Source: Actinomycetota bacterium (GTDB lineage: Bacteria; Actinomycetota; Acidimicrobiia; Acidimicrobiales; JAHWLA01). Taken from it: a stretch of DNA of 17,860 nt. How positions within the stretch are numbered: the first letter of the stretch is position 1; every line of letters starts with the position of its first letter. A program made the position numbers and the translations under genes. Under the pieces are notes generated by a model, which saw nothing but the letters and a program-made list of their open reading frames with translations, was not told the origin of the DNA and searched no databases. Location: the NCBI GenBank assembly GCA_019347595.1, contig JAHWLA010000007.1, forward strand, positions 9,911-27,770, given 5' to 3'. Below are positions 1 to 6,406 of the stretch, one piece after another.

Positions 1-1
1 C

Positions 2-643
2 ACCAAGGCGTTCATCGCGCTGAACCTGGCCGTGTTCGTCCTCACCGCGCTCGAGGGCGGTCTGACCGGGCGAGGGGGCGATCTCCAGGTCCGGCTGGCG
101 GTGTTCGGCCCGGCTGTCTCCGACGGCGAGTGGTACCGCCTGGTGACGAGCGGCTTCATCCACTTCGGCCTCATCCACGTCGGCTTCAACATGGTCCTGC
201 TCTACCGGTTCGGCGAGCTGCTGGAGCCCGCCCTCGGGCGCATCCGCTTCGCCGCGCTGTACGTCGCCGCCCTCCTGGCCGGGTCGGCGGGTGCGCTGCT
301 GGTGGCGCCGCTGGCGCTCACGGGCGGGGCGTCGGGGGCCGTGTTCGGCATGGTGGCTGCGGCCGCGGTCGTCCAGCACCGCCACGGCGTCGGGGTCTGG
401 CAGAGCGGCATCGGCGGACTGCTCCTCCTCAACCTGATCTTCACCTTCGCCATCCCCAACATCTCCATCGGCGGGCACATCGGCGGGCTGGTCGGGGGCG
501 CAGCACTGGGTGCGGCGATGTTCCGGTGGCCACCCTCGTCGGCGTCGGCGCGGTCGGCGCGCGCGACGCTCGAAGGCGTGGTGCTGGCCGCTGTGGTCGC
601 CGCCGTCGCCGTGGCGGTCGCCTTGGGGGCGGCGGCCCCCTAA
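2..643 (+). CDS. Rhomboid family intramembrane serine protease (5' end missing)
   Basis: This is the C-terminal part of a rhomboid protease, which cleaves transmembrane substrates within the lipid bilayer. The reading frame is open from base 2, so the gene begins upstream; 213 codons are visible. The HxxxN element (HVGFN, about 190-205) lies in the second core helix. The catalytic serine is in GGASGAVFG (Ser codon 332-334), and the catalytic histidine is in GGHIGGLVGG (His codon 476-478), so the Ser-His dyad is complete. The hydrophobic segments between and after these motifs fit the six-helix core, with one extra C-terminal helix rich in Ala and Val. The missing N-terminus probably carries the first helix and a cytoplasmic extension. 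A family-level call is safe; the substrate is unknown. Confidence 0.93.
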   Translation, partial: TKAFIALNLAVFVLTALEGGLTGRGGDLQVRLAVFGPAVSDGEWYRLVTSGFIHFGLIHVGFNMVLLYRFGELLEPALGRIRFAALYVAALLAGSAGALLVAPLALTGGASGAVFGMVAAAAVVQHRHGVGVWQSGIGGLLLLNLIFTFAIPNISIGGHIGGLVGGAALGAAMFRWPPSSASARSARATLEGVVLAAVVAAVAVAVALGAAAP

Positions 644-663
644 GGGCGCAAGCCGCCTGCCTC

Positions 664-669
664 TACACT
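664..669 (+). promoter_or_regulatory. -10-like hexamer TACACT, 6 bases before GTG 676
   Basis: TACACT matches the TAnnnT consensus and lies 6 bases before a GTG at 676. This is the same layout seen before several other starts in the window, and it would give a leaderless transcript. No convincing -35 was found. It supports, but does not prove, that something is expressed from 676. Confidence 0.3.
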
Positions 670-675
670 CCGTCG

Positions 676-968
676 GTGCGCTGGTGGGGGACGTGGTTGG
701 TGCCGTTGGTGCGCGAGGACCACGACGGCGCGGCCGATCACGACCACGACGGCGGCCCGCGAGGCGACGACGCAAGCGACGGCACGCGGCGCACAATCGC
801 AACTTCGGGATGTTCCTGTCGGTGCGGGACCGCCTGTTCCGCACGGCGGTCGACAGCCAGGACTTCCCCCTGCGATACGGCATCGGATCGAGCGATCTCG
901 ACGCAGCGGACCACCTCGGGCACCTCGCGCTGCCGCTTCGAACGATGCACCCCGCCCGCGCGTCGTAG
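676..968 (+). pseudogene. Possible small gene broken by a frameshift, unknown function
   Basis: No known family was recognised. From GTG 676, frame 1 shows strongly G/C-biased third positions for about 36 codons, beginning VRWWGTWLVPLVRED and continuing with an Asp/His-rich stretch. The bias is then lost near 785-795 and reappears in frame 3, where an ATG at 810 opens MFLSVRDRLFRTAVDSQDFP and runs to TAG 966-968. Neither half has a Shine-Dalgarno sequence. The two halves could be one gene of about 97 codons with a single indel or a -1 shift near 785-795, or only the 52-codon 3' ORF could be real. A perfect 8-bp hairpin follows at 1003-1026, consistent with the end of a transcription unit. The evidence is base composition and layout only, so confidence is low. 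Confidence 0.3.
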
Positions 969-1002
969 CCGACACGGCAGCCGCCGCCGTGCAGGCAGGT
1001 GC

Positions 1003-1026
1003 GCAGGCGGGTCACGTGCCGCCTGC
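1003..1026 (+). terminator. Hairpin, possible terminator after 676-968
   Basis: GCAGGCGG and CCGCCTGC form a perfect 8-bp stem around an 8-base loop. There is no U-tract, which is common in high-GC actinobacteria. It separates the doubtful small gene from the promoter at 1051. Confidence 0.4.
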
Positions 1027-1050
1027 TCCACCGGGCTCGTCGTCGCGCCC

Positions 1051-1079
1051 TTGACCGGGCTGCGTGGCGTTCCTACTGT
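1051..1079 (+). promoter_or_regulatory. Sigma70-type promoter for the PrmC-related gene
   Basis: TTGACC (1051-1056) and TACTGT (1074-1079) are separated by exactly 17 bases, the best vegetative promoter match in the window. The predicted start of transcription is near 1086, five bases before the ATG of the upstream ORF at 1091 and about 60 bases before the methyltransferase start. Confidence 0.55.
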
Positions 1080-1090
1080 CCGCCTTCTTC

Positions 1091-1150
1091 ATGCGCCTGA
1101 CGACCTGTCTCGCTGCGGTCATCCCCGGACGCGGCGCGACGCCGGCGTGA
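1091..1150 (+). CDS. Upstream ORF / leader peptide (19 aa) coupled to the methyltransferase
   Basis: ATG 1091 opens a 19-residue peptide, MRLTTCLAAVIPGRGATPA, whose TGA (1148-1150) overlaps the GTG start of the methyltransferase (1147-1149) as GTGA. The predicted transcription start is about five bases upstream, so the ORF would be read from a nearly leaderless mRNA. The downstream gene has no Shine-Dalgarno sequence, so terminating ribosomes could supply its initiation. The peptide has one cysteine and no obvious stalling motif. Its sequence suggests no function; the role in coupling is inferred from position. Confidence 0.4.
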   Translation: MRLTTCLAAVIPGRGATPA

Positions 1151-1908
1151 TCGGTCGCGCCGACGCCGTCGCCGTGCTGCGGCACGCGGGGTTCGTGGCC
1201 GCCGAAGAGGACGCTGCCGACCTCCTCGCGGCCGCCGGCGACGACATGGAGCTGGAGGCGCTGCTGGCGCGGCGACTGGCCGGCGAGCCGACGGCGTGGA
1301 TCGTGGGACACGTCGACTTCCTCGGGATCCCGGTTCGTGTGCGCCCCGGCGTCTACGTGGCCCGCTGGAAGTCGGAGCAGGTGGCGCGGCACGCGGTGAG
1401 CCACCTGCCTGTCACCGGCATCGCCGTCGACCTCTGCACCGGGTCGGGGGCACTGGCGGCATTCCTTCGGCACGCTCGGCCTCGTGCACGGGTCGTCGCC
1501 ACGGACATCGACGCGGCGGCGGTGGCGTGCGCGCTCGACAACGGGATCGAGGCGCATCTCGGTGACCTGTTCGAGCCACTGCCCCCGGCGCTGCGCGCCC
1601 GAGTCGACGTGGTGGTGGCCGTGCCGCCGTACGTACCCGACGACATGCTCGCGCTGCTCCCGCGGGACGTGGCGCGCCGCGAGCCGGCGCACGCGCTGGC
1701 CGGCGGTCTCGGCGGGCTCGATGTCGTGGAGCGCGTGGTCGCCGCCGCGGGCGGATGGCTTCGACCGGGCGGGGCGCTGGTGGTCGAGGCAGGGATCGAC
1801 CAGATGGATCGGGTGGCCGGCCGCATGGAGGACCACGGGCTGGTGGTCGACCGGGTGGTGGAGGACGGCGACGGCGACCCGTGCGGCGTGTGCGCCACCA
1901 CGGCGTGA
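1147..1908 (+). CDS. PrmC-related protein-(glutamine-N5) methyltransferase, unknown substrate
   Basis: This class I SAM methyltransferase (253 aa) resembles the actinobacterial PrmC paralogue family rather than PrmC/HemK itself. The N-terminal helical part includes GEPTAWIVGHVDFLGI (about 46-61), like the PrmC substrate-recognition region. SAM motif I is DLCTGSG (95-101), with the acidic ribose-binding residue at D120. The catalytic NPPY of PrmC is replaced by VPPY (159-162), followed by VPDDML. Such a change is known in the paralogue family, whose substrate has not been established. The usual PRxxTE segment is also altered (ARWKSE). The GTG 1147 start is chosen for its GTGA overlap with the upstream ORF and the N-terminal homology; a TTG at 1051 is unlikely because it lies in the promoter. 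The gene converges on ogt with only 7 bases between stops. Confidence 0.82.
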   Translation: MIGRADAVAVLRHAGFVAAEEDAADLLAAAGDDMELEALLARRLAGEPTAWIVGHVDFLGIPVRVRPGVYVARWKSEQVARHAVSHLPVTGIAVDLCTGSGALAAFLRHARPRARVVATDIDAAAVACALDNGIEAHLGDLFEPLPPALRARVDVVVAVPPYVPDDMLALLPRDVARREPAHALAGGLGGLDVVERVVAAAGGWLRPGGALVVEAGIDQMDRVAGRMEDHGLVVDRVVEDGDGDPCGVCATTA

Positions 1909-1915
1909 GCTGCGG

Positions 1916-2455
1916 TTACTGCCTCCGCGCTTCGTGGTCGAGGAGCCAGGCCTTGCGATCGGTGCCCCAGCCGTAGCCGGTGAGCGCGCCACCCGCGCCG
2001 ACGACGCGGTGGCACGGGACGATGATCGACACCGGGTTGCGGCCGTTGGCGGCACCCACGGCGCGGGCTGCTGTCGGCCGGCCGACGCGACGGGCGATGT
2101 CGCCGTAGCTCGCTGTGCCGCCGTACGGCACTTCGAGCAGCGCCTCCCACACCTGGCGCTGGAACGGCGAGCCGTGCAGTTCGATGCGCACGTCGAAGGC
2201 GGTGCGCGTCCCGTCGAAGTACTCGGCGAGCTGGCGCAACGGCTCGTGGAAGGCGTCGGCGTCCTCGACCCACTCCGGCGGGATCGAGGCGCAGCGCTCG
2301 TGGTCGGCGACGTAGAGCCCGTTGAGCACGCCCGGCCGGCCCACGAGGAGGAGGGCGCCGATGGGCGACGGCATCCGCGTCCAGCGCAACGGTCCTTCGG
2401 GCGCGGGTGGGGTCGGCATGATCGACCGCGGGCGGCCGGTGGTGGTCGTCGACAT
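1916..2455 (-). CDS. ogt: Methylated-DNA--[protein]-cysteine S-methyltransferase
   Basis: This suicide enzyme transfers the methyl group from O6-methylguanine or O4-methylthymine in DNA to its own cysteine. It has 179 residues, in the usual range for Ogt. The active-site motif is PCHRV with the acceptor Cys148, preceded by NGRNPVSIIV. The DNA-binding part contains SPFQRQVW, VPYGGTASYGDIA and the RAVGAANGRNP stretch with the arginine finger. It lacks the Ada N-terminal domain, which is on the divergent neighbour. ATG 2455 is chosen because CATGCT lies six bases upstream, giving a leaderless layout. The ATG at 2419 (MPTPPAP) is an alternative that removes 12 low-complexity residues. It shares a 111-base intergenic region with ada-alkA, so joint regulation by the Ada domain is likely. 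Confidence 0.95.
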   Translation of the reverse strand: MSTTTTGRPRSIMPTPPAPEGPLRWTRMPSPIGALLLVGRPGVLNGLYVADHERCASIPPEWVEDADAFHEPLRQLAEYFDGTRTAFDVRIELHGSPFQRQVWEALLEVPYGGTASYGDIARRVGRPTAARAVGAANGRNPVSIIVPCHRVVGAGGALTGYGWGTDRKAWLLDHEARRQ

Positions 2456-2566
2456 GGTTCGAGCATGGACGATTTCCGCTGCCGATGTCGGACGCATCCG
2501 GACGAGATGGCGGCCGTGTCCGAATGTGTCCAGCCCAGCCGCCTCCGGGTCTGTATACCTGAGGGC
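2456..2566. promoter_or_regulatory. Divergent ogt / ada-alkA control region with CGGACG repeats
   Basis: The region lies between the two divergent repair genes. CGGACG occurs at 2489-2494 and again at 2499-2504, ten bases apart, one helical turn, as expected for an AraC-type regulator. An inverted copy of its core (GTCCG) lies at 2518-2522, inside a tandem GTGTCC motif. On the minus strand, CATGCT (2462-2467) is a -10 candidate for ogt. TATACC (2554-2559) is a -10 candidate 7 bases before ATG 2567. The sequences are visible; the operator role is inferred. If ada-alkA starts at 2465 instead, this stretch would be coding. Confidence 0.35.
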
Positions 2567-3943
2567 ATGAGCGCCTACTCGGCCGTGGTCACCACGGGGA
2601 TCTACTGTCGGCCCGGCTGCCCCGCTCGACCGCTGCCCGCCAACGTCCGGCCCTTCGACCTGCCGGCGGCCGCCGAAGCGTCGGGGTATCGGGCGTGCCT
2701 GCGGTGCCGGCCCTACCGGTCGCCCGCGGCCGTGGAGCTCGCCGCGCCGGAGTTGGTATGCCGCGCCGTGCAGATGATCGCCGACGGCGCCCTCGACGGC
2801 GCCACCGAAGCCGAGCTGGGGTCCCGGCTCGGCGTGTCGGCCCGGCACCTCCGGCGGCTGTTCGCCGAGCACATCGGCGTGACGCCCGACCAGTTGGCCC
2901 GCTCGCGCCGCGCGCACTTCGCCCGGCGGCTGCTGGACGACACCGACCTCGCCATCACCGACATTGCCTTCGCGTCGGGGTTCGGCAGTGTGCGCCAACT
3001 CAACCGCGCCTGCCACGACGTCTTCCGGGCGTCACCGGGCGCCTTGCGCGCCCGGCGCCGGCGCACCGACCGGCTGGTGGCCGACGGTGGGCTGGTCCTG
3101 CGGCTGCCGTACCGAGGACCGTTGGCCTGGGACGCCATGCTGGCGTACGCCTCGACGCGGGCGATCCCGCATGTGGAGGACGTCCGCGACGGCGTGTACC
3201 GGCGGACGATCGTCGTCGACGACGAACCGGGCGTGCTGGAGATCGCCGCCGGGGGAGCGGACCACTTGGTGCTGCGAGCGCACCTCCCCTACTGGGACGG
3301 GTTGATCCACGTGGTGGAGCGGGCACGCAGGATCTTCGGGCTCGACGCCCCGGTCGACGAGGCGGTGCGCGACCTGTCCGGCGACCCGGTGCTCGGGCCG
3401 TTGGTCGCCGCCCGTCCTGGATTGCGCGTGCCCGGCACGTGGGACCCCTTCGAGCTCGGCGTGCGGGCCATCCTCGGCCAGCAGGTGAGCGTGTCGGGGG
3501 CGACCACGCTCGTCGGCCGGCTGGTCGAGCGGCTGGGCAGGCCCGTCCCCGGGTTGCAGCCGCTCGGTCTGACCCATGCTTTCCCGATGCCGAAGGCGGT
3601 GGCGGCAGGCGACCTGTCGAGGCTGGGCCTGACCGGCGCGCGGGCCGCCGCCGTGCAGGCGTTCGCGTCCGCCGTGGACAGCGGCGATGTCCGCCTCGAT
3701 CGCAGCGCCAGCCTCGACGAGCTGGTGGCGTCGCTCGTCGCCGTGCGGGGTGTCGGCCCGTGGACGGCCCATTACATCGCCCTGCGGCTGGGCGAGCGCG
3801 ATGCGTTCCCGGCGGGCGACCTCGGGCTGCGCCGGTCGCTCGCCCGGCTGGCGCCGACGGCCGGCGGGCCGCTGGAGGAGGTGGCCCGGGCGTGGTCGCC
3901 GTGGCGAGCCAACGCCGCCGTCCACCTCTGGCTCGCGCCGTAG
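2567..3943 (+). CDS. alkA: Ada-AlkA fusion: Zn-Ada domain, AraC HTH, 3-methyladenine DNA glycosylase II
   Basis: This protein (458 aa from ATG 2567) combines a methylphosphotriester-sensing regulator with a base-excision repair glycosylase. The Ada zinc domain has all four cysteine ligands: C14 and C18 in GIYCRPGC, C44 and C47 in CLRC. By homology with E. coli Cys38, C14 is the methyl acceptor. An AraC-type double HTH spans about 60-160 (LGSRLGVSARHLRRLF; FASGFGSVRQLNRACH). The AlkA part follows: N-terminal domain about 170-285, then FELGVRAILGQQVS, the helix-hairpin-helix VRGVGPWTA (393-401), and catalytic Asp418 in AGDLGLRR. The order matches the mycobacterial AdaA-AlkA fusion. The start is uncertain: in-frame ATGs at 2465 and 2507 would restore the usual 30-45 residues before GIYC, but that extra sequence does not resemble the Ada domain and covers the likely operator. 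Confidence 0.93.
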   Translation: MSAYSAVVTTGIYCRPGCPARPLPANVRPFDLPAAAEASGYRACLRCRPYRSPAAVELAAPELVCRAVQMIADGALDGATEAELGSRLGVSARHLRRLFAEHIGVTPDQLARSRRAHFARRLLDDTDLAITDIAFASGFGSVRQLNRACHDVFRASPGALRARRRRTDRLVADGGLVLRLPYRGPLAWDAMLAYASTRAIPHVEDVRDGVYRRTIVVDDEPGVLEIAAGGADHLVLRAHLPYWDGLIHVVERARRIFGLDAPVDEAVRDLSGDPVLGPLVAARPGLRVPGTWDPFELGVRAILGQQVSVSGATTLVGRLVERLGRPVPGLQPLGLTHAFPMPKAVAAGDLSRLGLTGARAAAVQAFASAVDSGDVRLDRSASLDELVASLVAVRGVGPWTAHYIALRLGERDAFPAGDLGLRRSLARLAPTAGGPLEEVARAWSPWRANAAVHLWLAP

Positions 3944-3967
3944 CCGACGGCGTGCCACGCTCGGGGC

Positions 3968-4564
3968 ATGAGCGACTCGGGCGCCAAGGCGGACCTCCAC
4001 CGGTATCTCCAGGTGTCTCGCGATGCGCTGCTCTGGAAGCTGGAGGACGTGTCGGAGTACGACGTCCGCCGGCCGATGACGCCCACCGGCACCAACCTCC
4101 TCGGGCTGGTCAAGCACCTGGCGGGCGTGGAGCTCGGCTACTTCGGCGACACCTTCGGCAGGCCCGCCGGCGTGACGCTTCCATGGCTCGCCGAGGATGC
4201 CGAGGCGAACGCCGACATGTGGGCGACCCCCGAGGAGTCGCGTGACGAGATCGTCGTGTTGTACCGCCGCGCGTGGGCGCATGCCGACGCCACCATCGAG
4301 GCGCTGCCGCTCGATGCCGTCGGCCGGGTGCCGTGGTGGCCCGTGGAGCGCAGCGAGGTCACGCTGCACCGCGTCCTGGTCCACATGATCGCCGAGACCC
4401 ACCGACACGCGGGGCACGCCGACCTCGTGCGCGAGCTCGCCGACGGCCGGACCGGCCTGCGGCCCGGCAGTGACAACATGGCGCCCGGCGACGCGGTCTG
4501 GTGGGACGGCTACCGAGGGCGGGTGGAAGCGGCGGCGAAGGAGGCGGCCCGTCGGGCTGAGTAG
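3968..4564 (+). CDS. DinB / DUF664 family protein
   Basis: This four-helix-bundle protein (198 aa) belongs to the DinB/YfiT-like superfamily, which includes metal-dependent thiol transferases and isomerases using mycothiol or bacillithiol. Candidate metal ligands are His50 (LVKHLAGVE) and the histidines in ETHRHAGHADLVRE (about 143-156), the typical two-helix arrangement. The conserved start resembles DUF664 members (RYLQVSRDALLWKLEDVSEYD; TNLLGLVKHL). ATG 3968 is preceded by CACGCT six bases upstream and has no clear Shine-Dalgarno sequence. The gene follows alkA by 24 bases and precedes the tenA pair by 11, so co-transcription is possible. The substrate is unknown; an association with mycothiol is only a family-based guess. 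Confidence 0.85.
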   Translation: MSDSGAKADLHRYLQVSRDALLWKLEDVSEYDVRRPMTPTGTNLLGLVKHLAGVELGYFGDTFGRPAGVTLPWLAEDAEANADMWATPEESRDEIVVLYRRAWAHADATIEALPLDAVGRVPWWPVERSEVTLHRVLVHMIAETHRHAGHADLVRELADGRTGLRPGSDNMAPGDAVWWDGYRGRVEAAAKEAARRAE

Positions 4565-4575
4565 CTTGGCGGCCC

Positions 4576-5211
4576 GTGTCCGCCGACGCCGGCCCCCGGT
4601 CCAGCCTCTCCGCCCGCCTTATTGCGCTCGGAGAGCCGTTGCTCGACGAGCAGCTCGCCCACCCGTTCGTGCGGGGGATCGCCGACGGCGACCTCGACCC
4701 GAGAGCGTTCCGGGTGTGGCTGGAGCAGGACTATCTCTTCCTCCTCGACTACGTCCGGGTGTTCTCCCGGCTGGCGTGGCAGGCGCCCGACGCCCACCTC
4801 GGCGATCTCGTCGATCTTGCCTACGAGACGTTCCACGGCGAGATGGACTTGCACCGTTCGCTCGCCGCCTCGTTCGGCGCCGAACTGGACCGGGCCAGGC
4901 CAGGGCCGATCTGCACGGCCTACACGTCGTTCCTCCTCGACTCGGCCGCGGACTACGGCATCGGCCTCGCCGCTCTGCTCCCGTGCATGTGGGGGTACTC
5001 GCAGCTCGGGCGGCGGCTGGCGACTGTCACGCCGCCCGAGTCGCGGTACCGGCCATGGGTGGAGACGTATGCCGACCCGGGCTTTGCCCGCCTGGCGGAG
5101 CGCTGCGCGGAGATGCTCGACGAGGTCGACCCCGCGCCTCCCGACGAGGCTGCCGAGCGGGCGTTCCTCGAAGGCATGCGCCACGAGCTCGCCTTCTGGG
5201 ACGTGCCGTGA
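4576..5211 (+). CDS. TenA family protein, cysteine type (aminopyrimidine aminohydrolase-like)
   Basis: This is a TenA/thiaminase II-family enzyme (211 aa), a family that salvages thiamin breakdown products by hydrolysing aminopyrimidines. Diagnostic features are HPFVRGIADGDL, the QDY motif with D52 (substrate-binding aspartate in TenA), ALLPCMWGYSQLG with the catalytic cysteine at C137, and the C-terminal HELAFWD with a glutamate expected in the active site (E204). It is therefore the TenA_C type. GTG 4576 has no Shine-Dalgarno sequence but a TAGCTT eight bases upstream, overlapping the stop of the DinB gene. Its TGA overlaps the GTG of a second tenA-like gene (GTGA), so the two are translationally coupled. 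No other thiamin gene lies in the window, so the substrate is inferred from family only. Confidence 0.88.
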   Translation: MSADAGPRSSLSARLIALGEPLLDEQLAHPFVRGIADGDLDPRAFRVWLEQDYLFLLDYVRVFSRLAWQAPDAHLGDLVDLAYETFHGEMDLHRSLAASFGAELDRARPGPICTAYTSFLLDSAADYGIGLAALLPCMWGYSQLGRRLATVTPPESRYRPWVETYADPGFARLAERCAEMLDEVDPAPPDEAAERAFLEGMRHELAFWDVP

Positions 5212-5813
5212 ACGACCTCCTGGCGCGCCAGGCCGGGCTGTGGCCCGCCATCACCGGCCACCCGTTCGTCGTGGCGGCGGCCGACGGATCGCTGCCCCGG
5301 GAGGCGTTCGACCGGTGGCTGGTGGAGGATCACTTCTTCGTGGTCGGCTTCCGCCGCTTCGTCGGCCGGCTCGTCGCCATCGCCCCCGACGAGCACGCCC
5401 GCGATGTCCTGAGCAGCACGCTGGGGCCGTTGCAGGCGGAGCTCGACCTCTTCCGCGCCGAGGCGGCGCGCCGAGGGCTCGACCTGGCCGCCGAGCCGTC
5501 GCCCACCGCGCTCGGCTACACGTCGTTCCTGCTCGCCTGCATCGAGGACGGCTGGCCGGTCGCCGTGACCGTGCTGTACGGAGCCGAGAAGGCGTACTTC
5601 GACGCCTGGTCGGCCGTGCGCGCGGGTGCCGACACCGACTCGTCGTACTGGTCGTTCATCGACAACTGGTCGTCGCCTGCGTTCGGCCGGTGGGTCGACG
5701 ACGTCGCGGGCTTGGTGCCGCCTCCCACCGAGCCCATGCACACGGCGTTCAATCGCGTGGTACGGCTCGAGGTCCGCTTCTGGGACGCCGTGCTGTCCGG
5801 TGACTCGTGGTGA
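5208..5813 (+). CDS. TenA family protein lacking the catalytic cysteine (TenA_E-like)
   Basis: This second TenA-family protein (201 aa) directly overlaps the first. It keeps GHPFVVAAADGSLP, the WLVEDHFF motif with D41, YTSFLLACIEDGWPVAV and the C-terminal EVRFWD. The segment equivalent to the PCMWGY of its neighbour reads YGAEKAY, so the cysteine is absent and a glutamate (E127) lies next to its place. This resembles the TenA_E class, in which the cysteine is lost and substrate use differs. Start GTG 5208 is fixed by the GTGA overlap with the upstream stop. The two proteins are only distantly similar, so the pair is not a recent duplication. They may form a hetero-oligomer or act on successive salvage substrates; this is inference. 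Confidence 0.82.
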   Translation: MNDLLARQAGLWPAITGHPFVVAAADGSLPREAFDRWLVEDHFFVVGFRRFVGRLVAIAPDEHARDVLSSTLGPLQAELDLFRAEAARRGLDLAAEPSPTALGYTSFLLACIEDGWPVAVTVLYGAEKAYFDAWSAVRAGADTDSSYWSFIDNWSSPAFGRWVDDVAGLVPPPTEPMHTAFNRVVRLEVRFWDAVLSGDSW

Positions 5814-5898
5814 CGGCGGCTTGCGGCGCTCGTGGGAGAGTGGGTACGTGCGCACGGTGCAGATGTCGACGTCCAGCGAGCATCGGCGGGAGGGTCGA

Positions 5899-6360
5899 AT
5901 GGCGATGCGTGTGGTGGCGCTCGCTGCCGTTCTCGCCCTCTCGGCCCTGGCGGGCTGCGGTGACGACAGCGACGACGGCGCCCGCGACCCGGGCGATGCG
6001 CCCCCGGAGGATCCGCTGACGCTGTCGGTCACATGGGACGGGCTTACCGCCGGTTCGCCGGTCGAGTGGCGCTTCGTCGTGCGCAACCAGTCGGACGCCG
6101 CCGTCTCGCTCACGTTCTCGTCCGGGCAGGACGGCGACGTGGTGCTGGTCGGCGACGCCGAGCAGGTGGTCTATCGCTGGAGCGAGGGCCGCATGTTCAC
6201 GCAGGCCTTGCGGGAGCGAGCGCTGGCGGCGGGGGAGGAGCTTCGCTTCACGCTGGAAGGGACGCTCGACGTGCCGCCCGGGACGTACTCGCTGCGGGCG
6301 ACGCTCGCCGCCGAGCCGGCGCCCCCGCCCGCAGTCGAGCGGGTCGTCGTCGACGCGTAA
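5899..6360 (+). CDS. Lipoprotein with BsuPI-type (intracellular proteinase inhibitor) domain
   Basis: This predicted lipoprotein has 153 residues. The signal peptide ends in the lipobox LAGC (Cys20), followed by an acidic linker of about 20 residues. The rest is a single BsuPI-like beta-sandwich: VEWRFVVRNQSDAAVSLTFSSGQDGD, then VVYRWSEGRMFTQALRERAL and a final PPGTYSLRATL. These match the conserved core of the family (N-S-V-L-F-SGQ; W-S-G-MFTQ). The family is named after a Bacillus protease inhibitor, but most members are extracytoplasmic proteins of unknown role. GGAGG seven bases or so before ATG 5899 supports that start. In-frame GTG 5848 and ATG 5863 would lengthen the n-region and are less likely. 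The gene ends just before a strong hairpin facing the next operon. Confidence 0.82.
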   Translation: MAMRVVALAAVLALSALAGCGDDSDDGARDPGDAPPEDPLTLSVTWDGLTAGSPVEWRFVVRNQSDAAVSLTFSSGQDGDVVLVGDAEQVVYRWSEGRMFTQALRERALAAGEELRFTLEGTLDVPPGTYSLRATLAAEPAPPPAVERVVVDA

Positions 6361-6363
6361 CCG

Positions 6364-6398
6364 CGAGAGCGACGCGACCGGCGGTCGTGCCGCTCTCG
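6364..6398. terminator. Bidirectional terminator hairpin between convergent genes
   Basis: CGAGAGCG (6364-6371) pairs perfectly with CGCTCTCG (6391-6398). Inside it, CGACC (6375-6379) pairs with GGTCG (6383-6387) around a GGC triloop. The three-base junction has one mismatch (A6372/C6390), one C-G pair and one G-U wobble. The result is a nearly continuous stem of 15-16 pairs with no U-tract, filling the 46 bases between two convergent stop codons. Confidence 0.72.
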
Positions 6399-6406
6399 GC
6401 CGTGGC

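Noticed and set aside
130..1146. Long plus-strand open frame covering the rhomboid gene and the gap after it
   Set aside because: Upstream of 1147 it is an Arg/Pro-rich shadow of the rhomboid gene and intergenic DNA; only the methyltransferase part has a recognisable fold.
2695..4245. 516-codon plus-strand frame over alkA and the DinB gene
   Set aside because: It is out of frame with both genes and is Arg/Pro/Ala-rich, typical of shadow frames in high-GC DNA.
5848..5898. Upstream start of the BsuPI lipoprotein at GTG 5848 (GAGAGT six bases before) or ATG 5863
   Set aside because: These would add 12-17 polar residues before the signal peptide, and ATG 5899 has its own GGAGG; kept only as alternatives.
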